Virus record (IMG/VR): IMGVR_UViG_3300012271_000053
Span: 1 to 25,457 of that record
DNA length: 25,457 bases
Strand: one strand, 5' to 3'
Origin: a virus
Of this stretch, positions 13,330 through 21,428 are shown in pieces. How positions within the stretch are numbered: position 1 is the stretch's first letter; every line of letters begins with the position of its first letter. The notes beneath the pieces are model-generated. The model was given only the letters and a program-made list of their open reading frames with translations, was not told the origin of the DNA and made no database searches. The position numbers and the translations under genes were made by a program.

Positions 13330-14013
13330 TTAGTAATTCGATACTTCTTGACCACTCACATTAACACCTGCGAGTTCTTGTTTAATCCGAAGACCACCCG
13401 AAGTTCCGATACGATCTGCACCTGCACCAATCATTTCCAGTGCGGTTGCGAGGTCACTGACCCCACCCGATGCCTTGATCTTATATCGACCCTCACCGAC
13501 TTCTCTCAGTAATAGGATGTCTTCACCCGTTGCACCTTTTGCAGTCGTTCCAGTAGACGTTTTGATGTATTCAACACCACTCATACCGACAATCTCACTC
13601 AGGAGAGCAATTTGAACCTTGTCGAACTCACTGGTTTCAATGATAACTTTAACCAATGTGTCACCGGCGGCGGCTTTGACCAATTTGATTTCGTCAAGAA
13701 CTTGCTCCCACATTTGACTCTTGGCGAATCCAATGTTGATAACCATATCGATTTCGTCAGCACCATCCTCAATCGCCTTTTGTGCCTCAAATGCCTTGAC
13801 AACACCCGGAGTAGCACCAAGAGGGAAACCGATAACGGTACAAACCTTAACTTCATCGTTTTCAAGAAGTTCTGATGCGTATTTTACCCATGAAGGATTA
13901 ACACAGACAGAGAAAGCACCCATTTCAACGGCTTGTTCAACGTGAAGTAGGATATCATTCATTGAAGCAGTATTTTTTAGGAGAGTGTGGTCGATCATAT
14001 TAATAATGTTCAT
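13330..14013 (-). CDS. deoC: Deoxyribose-phosphate aldolase
   Basis: 227 residues, full length for DeoC. Signatures: IDHTLLK near 7-13, VCVNPSWV at 36-43, VIGFPLGA, DEIDMVINIG, IIETSEF, YIKTSTGT with the Schiff-base Lys near residue 151, KASGGV and GADRIGTS. It splits 2-deoxyribose-5-phosphate into acetaldehyde and glyceraldehyde-3-phosphate, the last step of deoxyribonucleoside salvage. In a phage it would turn sugar from degraded host DNA into energy, or work in reverse towards deoxyribose. No other deo gene is in the window. The stop of DeoC lies 36 bases before the methyltransferase start. Confidence 0.95.
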   Translation of the reverse strand: MNIINMIDHTLLKNTASMNDILLHVEQAVEMGAFSVCVNPSWVKYASELLENDEVKVCTVIGFPLGATPGVVKAFEAQKAIEDGADEIDMVINIGFAKSQMWEQVLDEIKLVKAAAGDTLVKVIIETSEFDKVQIALLSEIVGMSGVEYIKTSTGTTAKGATGEDILLLREVGEGRYKIKASGGVSDLATALEMIGAGADRIGTSGGLRIKQELAGVNVSGQEVSNY

Positions 14014-14160
14014 TTATATAACCTCAATTTGAAGGTAGAATTCCGATTCGTCTTCTATCTGACTTGCCTCTTTGAGACTGACGATTAACTTAGAACCATC
14101 AGACCAACAGATTTTAGCGAAACCACCTAACTCATATCTTTCAATCTTTACTATTTCCAC
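14014..14160 (-). CDS. Small hypothetical protein (48 residues), GTG start
   Basis: Begins (GTG) MEIVKIERYELGGFAKICW and continues SDGSKLIVSLKEASQI. The GTG at 14160 has AAGGAG at ideal spacing; the longer frame up to 14196 would read through the terminator hairpin. It looks like a small beta-rich fold. It is the first gene after the terminator at 14184-14210 and is directly adjacent to deoC. Confidence 0.65.
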   Translation of the reverse strand: MEIVKIERYELGGFAKICWSDGSKLIVSLKEASQIEDESEFYLQIEVI

Positions 14161-14183
14161 GTTGTTCTCCTTAAAAGTAAAAA

Positions 14184-14210
14184 GGGGCTGTGTCACCGAG
14201 ACACAACCCC
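14184..14210 (-). terminator. Strong intrinsic terminator
   Basis: On the minus strand GGGGTTGTGTC / GACACAGCCCC forms an 11-bp stem (one T-G pair) with loop TCGGT, followed at once by TTTTTACTTTT. It ends the transcript that includes the gene stopping at 14223. Confidence 0.9.
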
Positions 14211-14222
14211 ATATTACATCAA

Positions 14223-14621
14223 TTATTCATTCAAGTCAAATAAAAACTTGACGTTATCATACTTTTCCAAGACCCTCAGACCATCACGTATGACCTTCTG
14301 ATAGATACCATACTTGTTCGCCAATCCAAACCCTAATTTAGAGATTAGGAATGTCAAATGCGGACAACATTCAACATCCCTAATCAATTTCTCCATTTCT
14401 TTCTTGAAGACATGTTTATATTCAGCGGGTGTATAGTATGCACTAGCATCATAAGACGGACGTTTCTTAGTAATGAATCCATAACTTTGTGAATGATGTC
14501 TTAGCATTGCCGCCCCTTTCTTCCCTCTGCGTATGGTGTTGTCACCAAAGACAAACATATGATCAGGGTTTTCTCTTAGATATTTAAGATTTATAATACT
14601 ATCTACATACGATTTGTCCAT
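14223..14621 (-). CDS. Conserved-looking phage protein with FVFGDN motif
   Basis: 132 residues. HMFVFGDNTIRRGKKGAAML near residues 21-40 followed by YGFITKKRPSYDASAYYTPAEY is a pattern I associate with a family of short uncharacterised phage and bacterial proteins (form FVFGDN..R.GKGG.A..R..P..FGI.TK). A later FLISKLGFGLA..YGI is strand-turn-helix. The Gly-rich and Lys-rich first part suggests a nucleotide-binding site, but no known enzyme motif is complete. The start overlaps the upstream stop as TAATG. Confidence 0.7.
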   Translation of the reverse strand: MDKSYVDSIINLKYLRENPDHMFVFGDNTIRRGKKGAAMLRHHSQSYGFITKKRPSYDASAYYTPAEYKHVFKKEMEKLIRDVECCPHLTFLISKLGFGLANKYGIYQKVIRDGLRVLEKYDNVKFLFDLNE

Positions 14622-14842
14622 TATACTCTCTTTTTCACGTGTTCCATGCCATCACGACATGCTAATTTCAATTTCTTTAATTTGGTCAATTCCATAACCT
14701 CTTCGTATGCTAACTCACCCCTGCGATCTTGTAATCTTTTGATCTGATTCTCTAGAATTGTATACTCTTCCATGTATTTTCTGAACACAGGTATTTCCCG
14801 TAATGGTGAATTCTCATCCCCAAAAAGTTTATCATTTACCAT
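14621..14842 (-). CDS. Small helical protein (73 residues)
   Basis: Begins MVNDKLFGDENSPLREIPVF; residues 22-60 are a coiled-coil-like helix (EYTILENQIKRLQDRRGELAYEEVMELTKL in part). GGGAGG lies 9 bases before the ATG. It is coupled to the next gene by TAATG. No family known. Confidence 0.65.
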   Translation of the reverse strand: MVNDKLFGDENSPLREIPVFRKYMEEYTILENQIKRLQDRRGELAYEEVMELTKLKKLKLACRDGMEHVKKRV

Positions 14843-14857
14843 AAATGTAACGCCTCC

Positions 14858-15691
14858 CTAGATTAGTTTTTGAATGATAACATCATCCTTTGTTAATTGT
14901 CTATCTTCTATACCTCTTTCTTGAATGTCTAACCATCTATACCAACCACCGTCTTTCACTCCTTCATCATTAAAATAATGCATTTTCCTCCCATAATATT
15001 CTGCCTCTATGAAACATCGTGGATGAGAGTCATACCAATTTGGTGTCCTAATATACAACAGTTCATCCCATTCTCCCAAGAAATTTGGGATATGTTCAGC
15101 CTTCAAGCGTTTCAATACAGGTTTGTTTGGGAACAGTTTCAGTTTTTCCTCTATCACATCATCATCCGCTCTTGATGTGACAAATAGTGCATCTTTAGGA
15201 TTATCAATATCTTTTAATAAATCAAGATTATACCTCATTCGATACTGATGATCTTTGTAAACGAATGGCATTTCACCATAATATGTCACTGGATATACAT
15301 TCTTATCAAAGAATAGTTTGGGATTTTCTGTGTGCAACTCACTGACTACCGTGAGTTCTTTACAGTTGTTTTTCAAAAACTGTTGCATGGGTGGTATTGT
15401 ACCAAAATCAAGGATTAACACTCTATTAAACTTGTAGTGCTTGAAATCGCCATATTTAACACCGAGTATCCCTTCTTTCCATCTGGTGTCCACATGTTCA
15501 AGTTTATATCTTTCTTCATAAATTTTTATATAATAATCTATGATTGTCGTTGTCGGGGTAAACAACAGGAACACCAACTTGACATCTGGGTTATACTCCA
15601 ACACCTTGATATAATGTTCAAATACATTGAAATGTGACCCAGTGATTGATTGTTGATAAATACACATTATGATTACAGCATCTATCTTCAT
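14858..15691 (-). CDS. Glycosyltransferase-like protein (GT-B-type C-terminus)
   Basis: 277 residues. The N-terminal half alternates strands and helices in Rossmann fashion (DAVIIMCIYQ, KLVFLLF, RVLILDFGT). The C-terminal half has ELLYIRTPNWYDSHPRCFIEAEYYG..MHYFN, the pattern expected around the donor-binding helix of GT-B enzymes. It is parallel to the rightward gene at 45-1052, so a paralogous pair is likely. The ATG overlaps the DNA polymerase stop as ATGA, with no strong ribosome site, which implies translation coupled to the polymerase. In T4-like phages, glucosyltransferases that modify DNA act near replication; a similar role here is plausible but unproven. Confidence 0.55.
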   Translation of the reverse strand: MKIDAVIIMCIYQQSITGSHFNVFEHYIKVLEYNPDVKLVFLLFTPTTTIIDYYIKIYEERYKLEHVDTRWKEGILGVKYGDFKHYKFNRVLILDFGTIPPMQQFLKNNCKELTVVSELHTENPKLFFDKNVYPVTYYGEMPFVYKDHQYRMRYNLDLLKDIDNPKDALFVTSRADDDVIEEKLKLFPNKPVLKRLKAEHIPNFLGEWDELLYIRTPNWYDSHPRCFIEAEYYGRKMHYFNDEGVKDGGWYRWLDIQERGIEDRQLTKDDVIIQKLI

Positions 15692-18435
15692 GTGAAAAAT
15701 GCATTGAATGCTTGGTTTTGTTCCAAAATATGCACCCTCTTCGCAGGTTCAAGCAACATCTTGAGCTTATTCGTCAAGAACTTCTCAGTCATTACCTTGA
15801 AATCTGGCTCTACACCGGCATCTGTGAATTCCTTGGGCCAACGATCATACATTACACACTTGATCCCAAAAGGATTGTACTTCACATAAACAAGTTTGTT
15901 CTTAGTATCCTCTTCAATGATAGGGTAATCATCAAACAAGTCTAATTCTTTCAACAACTTATGATAGGCGGCTACCGCCTTGACGTGGTATGGCGTTCCC
16001 TTCATTGGTTCACCATCTTTCAACCACTTACCCAACCCTTTGACTCCTTTGTTCTCGGAAATCTCTTCTGGGTAAGTGTATTTGATACTCTTCTTGTGTC
16101 GGGTATAGGATTCATAGATGGCATCGTCTGGGGCATTTCTCAATACCATTCCCAACAACTCTTTCAGGGCATCCTTGAACGCCGATGGTGTCTCTGACCT
16201 GATAATTTCCATACCAGTTACATCGATATTATCACAAGGCGTTCCTTCCTCATTTACCACGTGATACCCATACTTCTTTTTAGTGATAAACAGGGCGGAT
16301 TTACAGACAATCTCCTGTTTGAACACAATACTAAATTCTTCCTTCGACATTATAGAGTTATACTCGGCTACCTGAGTCTCCAAGTATGAACAATCATTAA
16401 CATATGTCTCAAGATGTTTGGATAGTGATAAGATTCTGTCAGATATGAACTCCTGATCATGGGCGGTCTTCCAATCACCACCAACCACACGGTCAATAAA
16501 CTGACCTAACTTAATGAAAACGGAGTCAGTGTCGATGTAGGCAACCATATCCTCTGGTACATCTTCAAGATTACACTCACCCAATTCACGAATAATGGCA
16601 AGGGTTTCCTCATTCTTCCAAACACCATCATTGAACCAACGGTTGACGTATCTCTGACCAGTAATGATTGATCTACGACCACAAGAGGCAATCGCCTCAG
16701 CGGTGTGAACATTAAAGTATCGGGAGTAAGGAACTCCTGTAACACCATACATTGAGTTTAGAACGATCTTCAACGCCCATTGTAATGCGTGGTGCTTATT
16801 GGCTTGAACGGTATGTTCAGCAATAGTATCTGGATTCCTCGCTCGACTCGCCTTACCCTTGAACTCTTTCTTTAACCCATTGATTTCCTGACGTTTTATG
16901 TAGGTCATCTGTTCAACGTGGGCGAATGCACCTTTCTTGTTCTGTAGATACATTGAGCCAGACGGAGCGCAACACAACAATCCCTTCTGTAATGCCTTGT
17001 TAAAACTGTCTAACTTGTCACCTTTCATCAGGATAATCTTGTCATCCTTCAACAATTTAAAGACAGGGAACTCACGTTTCTTAACAAAATCACATATTGG
17101 TGCCTCAAGTCGGGCAATCTCAGTGATATCTATATCAGCTCGTCCTGTAATTGTGTCAATCCATCTGCCGTGCATATCTTTATACCCAACACAACGACCA
17201 TAGTATGTCTCAGAAGACATGTTAAGGGTAATAATGGCGGTTGGGTAAGAGGATGCAATATCAAGGTCTACAACCCAATCATATTGTCCCTTCTGCGGCT
17301 CTTTAACATATGCCGCTGGGAACCACTCTTGGTGACCACCTTCCATCCGTGGCGCACACAAGTCATTACGTCTGAAATGTGTCAGCATCAGACCTTCGAC
17401 CAAGTGAGTGGCGGCGGTGTAGTGTTCCATCTTACAACGACATAACAACGCAAGTGATTGAGCAAGGAGAATATACCCTAGTTTATCTTCAAGGTCTTCT
17501 ATCCTCTTGTTATCAATGACGTTGTATTCAACATAGAGATTCCAATCAGCATCATACAGGGTTCTCAGGTCTGCGGCGATATCACCGTAATCCAATTTAC
17601 CTAACCCCAACTCTTCACGGGCGATTGTATCAAGTTTATAGTTCTCTGGGTTGTTGGTTGTATACCATTTGTAGAGGGCAAAGTAGTCAAGAACTGACAC
17701 ACCGGCGATATCAACATACATAGCACCAGACTTGTTATCATCCCAACAACGAACGATACCAATCGGTGACAGTTTTTTGTAATGGTCGGCTTTCTTGCCA
17801 AAGAGATTCTTTGAACGATTGACTATATATGGAAGGTCAAACCCGCCTCTCTCATTGGTCTTGTTATGAGGGGCAATGTTCCAACCAGTTACAACATCAG
17901 GTGCATTCTTGTGCCACCAATGGAAGAACTGTAACATCAGGTCTTGTTCTGACTCACAGTGAACATAATCAAGTTCATACTCACCAGTGTAAGGTTTCAA
18001 TCCCCAAGACTTATTAGCACCACCACCGAACTCTCTAACGTTGATCAGAGAAATAGGCCAAGCGGCTTGTTCAGCTTTCGGGAAACCTTTGGTACAATTG
18101 ACCTCGATATCAATTGAGTATACTTTGAGTGCTGGAGGGTCAATTTGATTATCAGGTATGGTGTGATACCACTCTGATAGAAATTGGATTTCCTTTGGAC
18201 TCTCATTCTCATATATAGTGTTTTTATGATGTTTCTGGTAATCGGAGTATTGTTGGTAAGTTTGGAATTCAACTTTTCTTACTGGAATTCCTTTGATTGT
18301 TTCGATGTGACCGTGAGGGTCAGCTTCAAAGACGTATGGCACCCAATCTATGATTCGGTAGTCATTGTCGCCTGAGTTCTGTTCCCACAGATAAACTCTA
18401 CTACGTTTCGTATCGTAGTGTATGTTTTTGAAAAT
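15688..18435 (-). CDS. 43: Family-B DNA polymerase (T4 gp43-like), probable ATT start
   Basis: Replicative polymerase with 3'-5' exonuclease. Counting from a GTG at 18342 (884 residues): exonuclease motifs YSIDIEVN (about 74-81), VTGWNIAPHN (about 150) and Y-x3-D in EYNVID (about 270); polymerase motif A DLDIASSYPTAI (about 359), motif B KIVLNSMYG (about 524) and motif C YIDTDSVFI (about 600). The Exo and Pol acidic residues are all there. The GTG is unlikely to be the true start: the same frame stays open for 36 more codons and reads FKNIHYDTKRSRVYLWEQ...DYRIIDW, the expected N-terminal strand region of this polymerase type. No ATG, GTG or TTG exists in that extension. ATT at 18435 follows AGG at good spacing and gives about 915 residues (T4: 898). 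A 12-bp RNA hairpin lies 27 bases before it. The stop overlaps the next gene as ATGA. Confidence 0.93.
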   Translation of the reverse strand: MFKNIHYDTKRSRVYLWEQNSGDNDYRIIDWVPYVFEADPHGHIETIKGIPVRKVEFQTYQQYSDYQKHHKNTIYENESPKEIQFLSEWYHTIPDNQIDPPALKVYSIDIEVNCTKGFPKAEQAAWPISLINVREFGGGANKSWGLKPYTGEYELDYVHCESEQDLMLQFFHWWHKNAPDVVTGWNIAPHNKTNERGGFDLPYIVNRSKNLFGKKADHYKKLSPIGIVRCWDDNKSGAMYVDIAGVSVLDYFALYKWYTTNNPENYKLDTIAREELGLGKLDYGDIAADLRTLYDADWNLYVEYNVIDNKRIEDLEDKLGYILLAQSLALLCRCKMEHYTAATHLVEGLMLTHFRRNDLCAPRMEGGHQEWFPAAYVKEPQKGQYDWVVDLDIASSYPTAIITLNMSSETYYGRCVGYKDMHGRWIDTITGRADIDITEIARLEAPICDFVKKREFPVFKLLKDDKIILMKGDKLDSFNKALQKGLLCCAPSGSMYLQNKKGAFAHVEQMTYIKRQEINGLKKEFKGKASRARNPDTIAEHTVQANKHHALQWALKIVLNSMYGVTGVPYSRYFNVHTAEAIASCGRRSIITGQRYVNRWFNDGVWKNEETLAIIRELGECNLEDVPEDMVAYIDTDSVFIKLGQFIDRVVGGDWKTAHDQEFISDRILSLSKHLETYVNDCSYLETQVAEYNSIMSKEEFSIVFKQEIVCKSALFITKKKYGYHVVNEEGTPCDNIDVTGMEIIRSETPSAFKDALKELLGMVLRNAPDDAIYESYTRHKKSIKYTYPEEISENKGVKGLGKWLKDGEPMKGTPYHVKAVAAYHKLLKELDLFDDYPIIEEDTKNKLVYVKYNPFGIKCVMYDRWPKEFTDAGVEPDFKVMTEKFLTNKLKMLLEPAKRVHILEQNQAFNAFFT

Positions 18436-18462
18436 ATTACACCTGCCTAACTACAAATTTTT

Positions 18463-18490
18463 ATACCCCCTATGTTACCATAAGGGGTAT
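18463..18490 (-). promoter_or_regulatory. 12-bp RNA hairpin with GUAA tetraloop upstream of DNA polymerase
   Basis: On the leftward RNA, AUACCCCUUAUG-GUAA-CAUAGGGGGUAU forms 12 consecutive pairs including one G-U, closed by a GNRA tetraloop. On the other strand the same position is an A-C mismatch, so the structure favours the polymerase mRNA. No U-tract follows (AAAAATTTG), so it is not a normal terminator. By analogy with T4, where gp43 binds a hairpin in its own leader, it may be a translational operator or an mRNA-stability element. The rest of 18436-18529 holds no gene that I can see. Confidence 0.6.
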
Positions 18491-18529
18491 TCTATGTAAA
18501 GAGTGGTATTACGTTAATTATGATTATGT

Positions 18530-18811
18530 TCAGGACGGTTTTCTGTCTGGCCAAGCAAGAAATTCTTTATAATCAGCCCAAAGAGACTCTTTTAACTTCT
18601 TCAAATCCTTCGACATTTTCACCAAATCTTTGACATGTTTAGGGTCAACATTAAACTTTGATTGAGATAGCGATTCCAACGCAGTCACTGCGTTAGATAA
18701 TACTTGTTGTTGATCGGAATATTTATCAGATACCTTAAATTTGGTGCCTTTAAAATTCTGTTGTTTACCTTCCATTTCTGTTAAATATTTGTCCATTAAT
18801 TCTTGTTCCAT
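18530..18811 (-). CDS. Small helical protein with LTE processing-type N-terminus
   Basis: 93 residues. GGAGG precedes the ATG. The start MEQELMDKYLTE|ME contains an (L/I)xE site like those of the rightward unit and of its upstream neighbour (MNLEKYLITE). The rest is Lys-rich and helical (KDLVKMSKDLKKLKESLW), suitable for a DNA-associated or scaffold-like internal protein. It is separated from the preceding gene by 11 bases and is probably transcribed from the late promoter at 19987-19994. Family unknown. Confidence 0.65.
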   Translation of the reverse strand: MEQELMDKYLTEMEGKQQNFKGTKFKVSDKYSDQQQVLSNAVTALESLSQSKFNVDPKHVKDLVKMSKDLKKLKESLWADYKEFLAWPDRKPS

Positions 18812-18822
18812 TTTATCCTCCG

Positions 18823-19971
18823 TTAATAAATCTTTAAATGTTCTGAACTAAACTCGTTGAGAGAAGATGCCTGTAGATACCAGTTATCAACAACCTTGTC
18901 GGCATCACCGGAATTCTTTAACCACACAGCAAACTCTAAAGCGTGAATAATTGACTGAAAGTATCCGAATGGATTTCTCTCATACGTTTTGTTCTTATCG
19001 TTCAATCTCATGTTCCAGAACTTACTGTCAACATCCGAATACACTTCTCCTGTAGCATCAATCCACAGTCTCAATATCATCCTTTTCAGTTCTTCGACGC
19101 CCTCTGGTGTCTCCGACAATCGTTTAATATCACCCGAAGATTTTTGGGGTATGTTATTCGGTGACCCAATAGTGTCTTTAAATACGTTGGAAGGCACTTT
19201 ACCATGTCTAGCACTCGTTCCTTTGATTAATATTTCACCCGTAACATCACCACCACCTGCACGGTCAAAACTTCTCAGGTCAATGGTGACTTTGTTTGTA
19301 ATGATATTAACACCTGTTCGCCACATCATAGCACCTCCCTTTGGTTTTTCTATATGAGAAAACGTAATAGGTACGTGGGGTTCTGTTGGAATGATGTGGT
19401 GTACATTGGCATTTTTCGTCTTCTTTAGAGATATCCCCATGTACTGACCGTTTCTAAGGTTCTTGGCAATTATAGCATTAAAGGCTGGCATTGACGTGAT
19501 TTTGGACATATCCTCATTCTGTAGAGGGGTCTTGATACCTTTCTTGGCAATCCAAACATCACCGGGATTCCATTTATCCCCATTAGACGGACCTTTTTTG
19601 AAGGTTTTATGGGCACTTTGATATACTTTGTATACCTCATCCATAAATCCTTTACCTCTATAAATATAGTAGTTTTTACCTATGAAACCTGAGTTGAATA
19701 GAGCGTTAACACTAAGAAGAACACTAGATACATAGTCAGGGAACTGGTCACGGAAAATAGAAAGTGCATCCTCAGTAGAGTCAATGTAAATGTCAGAAAA
19801 GGCATCATGAAATATAACAGGGTCATGAAGCATTTGAAGGGTCAGTTTACCTTTAGACTGTCTAATACTGAATCCAACACAAAATAGACACTCCTGTAAC
19901 TTGGTCTTCTCAGTGGCACTAACTTCGGTAATCAGGTATTTCTCTAAATTCATTCGGTCACCAGTGGACAT
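18823..19971 (-). CDS. Late protein of unknown function, candidate injected virion protein
   Basis: 382 residues from the first ATG; a second ATG at 19953 would give MNLEKYLITE|VSATEK, an N-terminus like T4 capsid-targeting leaders with an ITE cleavage-type site. The protein has a middle segment KWNPGDVWIAKKG (about 132-144), a pattern I have seen in uncharacterised T4-like phage proteins, and a GISLKKTKNANVHHI stretch. No enzyme signature is certain; ADP-ribosyltransferase motifs (R, STS, ExE) are not convincingly present. A perfect TATAAATA lies 15 bases before the ATG, with AAAGGTAGGA in the very short leader. Late expression plus the leader suggests a virion or head-internal protein; the biochemical role is open. 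Confidence 0.7.
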   Translation of the reverse strand: MSTGDRMNLEKYLITEVSATEKTKLQECLFCVGFSIRQSKGKLTLQMLHDPVIFHDAFSDIYIDSTEDALSIFRDQFPDYVSSVLLSVNALFNSGFIGKNYYIYRGKGFMDEVYKVYQSAHKTFKKGPSNGDKWNPGDVWIAKKGIKTPLQNEDMSKITSMPAFNAIIAKNLRNGQYMGISLKKTKNANVHHIIPTEPHVPITFSHIEKPKGGAMMWRTGVNIITNKVTIDLRSFDRAGGGDVTGEILIKGTSARHGKVPSNVFKDTIGSPNNIPQKSSGDIKRLSETPEGVEELKRMILRLWIDATGEVYSDVDSKFWNMRLNDKNKTYERNPFGYFQSIIHALEFAVWLKNSGDADKVVDNWYLQASSLNEFSSEHLKIY

Positions 19972-19986
19972 TATTTCCTACCTTTG

Positions 19987-19994
19987 TATTTATA
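19987..19994 (-). promoter_or_regulatory. T4-type late promoter (TATAAATA)
   Basis: The minus strand reads TATAAATACAAAGGTAGGAAATAATG: a perfect late promoter core directly before the ribosome site and ATG of the 382-residue protein. It overlaps the last codons of the Dam gene. Transcripts starting about 6 bases downstream would have a leader of only about 10 bases before the first ATG. Confidence 0.65.
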
Positions 19995-20829
19995 TTTTTA
20001 TATCATAGTTAGAGATAATCAATTCATTTTTTGTACGAGCCTTCTTCTCCCCAGCCTCATTAGTCTCAAATGACATACAATATAGGTATTCCTCATCCAT
20101 AATGTTGTAATTCTTATACCATTCTCTAAGTTTTTCGTTATCATTATAAGTTATTAACCATTTACATTTTAACTGGTCAACCGCCGTAAAGAACTCTTGG
20201 TGGTCGAAACCCGCATGAATTTTACCATCTGGGCCGTAAAGCATGTCTTTGATATCATATGGAGGGTCAAGGAATATGAAATCATCCTCTTTTGCCTCAG
20301 CAAACAACTCACGGTAGTCAATATTTGTGATACGGAAATTCTTAATGATACTGGAAATAGTTAATAATTTCTGTGTGTTGTTATCATTGAAAGTGTCACG
20401 GTATGCCATTTTAGATACACCACCAACACCACTAAAACTAATCTTGTTCTTGACAAAGAAAGCTACAGACTTGTCCAAACTGTCACCATTTTCATAAAGT
20501 ACAGTCATTTCATTGAACAATGTCTTACCTAACTCTTCAGCCTTATCTTTTGGATAACGTGCACGAATGGCGATACAACGAGCCACCAATTCTGGTGCAT
20601 TATCTCTAACATTTATCCACAAGTTATACAGGTCTGTGTATATGTCATTTATCCATACCTTCCTGTCAGGGTTTATCTCTCCCTGATAGATTGAAATGAC
20701 ACCAGAACCAATGAATGGCTCCATGTAAGTATCAAACAATTCAGGGAACATGGTTGTTAATTTCTTAGTCTTTCTTGCCTTACTACCGGGATATCTCACC
20801 AATGGTTTTGTTGTGATTATTTTAGACAT
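19990..20829 (-). CDS. dam: Dam-like DNA adenine N6-methyltransferase (D12 class)
   Basis: 279 residues, usual size for Dam. RYPGSKARK at 12-20 (AdoMet-binding motif X), EPFIGSG at 37-43 (motif I) and FLDPPYD at 186-192 (catalytic motif IV) in this order define the alpha class. The enzyme methylates adenine N6, in known Dam proteins in GATC; the target here must be tested. It lies next to a second adenine-type methyltransferase (2 bases apart), as if the two protect phage DNA against different restriction enzymes. The ribosome site is AGAGGT. The distal codons carry the late promoter of the next gene. Confidence 0.92.
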   Translation of the reverse strand: MSKIITTKPLVRYPGSKARKTKKLTTMFPELFDTYMEPFIGSGVISIYQGEINPDRKVWINDIYTDLYNLWINVRDNAPELVARCIAIRARYPKDKAEELGKTLFNEMTVLYENGDSLDKSVAFFVKNKISFSGVGGVSKMAYRDTFNDNNTQKLLTISSIIKNFRITNIDYRELFAEAKEDDFIFLDPPYDIKDMLYGPDGKIHAGFDHQEFFTAVDQLKCKWLITYNDNEKLREWYKNYNIMDEEYLYCMSFETNEAGEKKARTKNELIISNYDIKI

Positions 20830-20831
20830 AG

Positions 20832-21428
20832 TTACCTCTTCTCAAATACTAAAAAGTATGAGTGGAATTTTCGTGCATGTTGCTGGGTGTGGTGATTCTT
20901 ACCAATCAAACGACTTTTAGCCAACAGAACAAACAGGTCTTTACAATAAAAACCATGCTCTGCGGCTTTGTTGATAATATACACGTGAGTCAGGTGTTGT
21001 TTACCTGAACTGACAGTATCTTGACATTTGAATACAAGTTTGCTCTTCGGCTTCATAATCCTATGAAACTCTCCAAGACAATCATCATACCAAATCCATA
21101 AGTCTTTGATGTATCTGAAACCACCAAACCTTTTACCCATTATACCAGTTGCTTGAGGTTTTGTATACCCAACGAGAAAAGGTGGGTCGAACATAATCGT
21201 ACCCACCGTTTCATTCTCAAAGGGTAAATTTTCTGCGGCACATTGAACCGTATCCTCGGTCTGAGGAAATAGATCAAACTTATGTGTTGGTTGTGGAACA
21301 TGACCTGATTTATAAAACACACCTTTACTGTATGTCGGGTCAACATCTATATGACCATCACAGTGTAAGTCTATAATATTTCTTATCATTTCATCTTGTT
21401 CTAATCCAATCGTTTTAATTAAAGCCAT
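20832..21428 (-). CDS. Second DNA methyltransferase (DPPF type)
   Basis: 198 residues. The catalytic-type motif FDPPFLVGY is at 80-88; an upstream CDGHIDVDPTYSKGVFYK (23-40) is the pattern of small phage adenine methylases where the target strand is recognised early. KSKLVFKCQDTVSSGK and HSYFLVFEKR fit the later strands of a Rossmann MTase. No FxGxG motif is obvious, so AdoMet binding is less clear than in the neighbouring Dam. It could modify adenine or N4-cytosine in DNA, or RNA. The start overlaps the metallophosphoesterase stop as TAATG. Confidence 0.75.
   Translation of the reverse strand: MALIKTIGLEQDEMIRNIIDLHCDGHIDVDPTYSKGVFYKSGHVPQPTHKFDLFPQTEDTVQCAAENLPFENETVGTIMFDPPFLVGYTKPQATGIMGKRFGGFRYIKDLWIWYDDCLGEFHRIMKPKSKLVFKCQDTVSSGKQHLTHVYIINKAAEHGFYCKDLFVLLAKSRLIGKNHHTQQHARKFHSYFLVFEKR

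Noticed and set aside
18463-18490. Intrinsic terminator before DNA polymerase
   Set aside because: The stem is strong but no U-tract follows on either strand, so a regulatory hairpin is the better reading.
18989-19357. Rightward open frame of 122 codons
   Set aside because: Antisense shadow of the 382-residue late gene; Ser/Pro/Leu-rich with no ribosome site.
19659-19666. TATAAATA on the plus strand
   Set aside because: It is antisense within the 382-residue gene, where it encodes YIYR, and no rightward gene follows it.
18823-19971. ADP-ribosyltransferase (T4 Alt-like) for the 382-residue late protein
   Set aside because: Considered because Alt is an injected protein with a cleaved leader, but the R / STS / ExE catalytic pattern could not be found with confidence.
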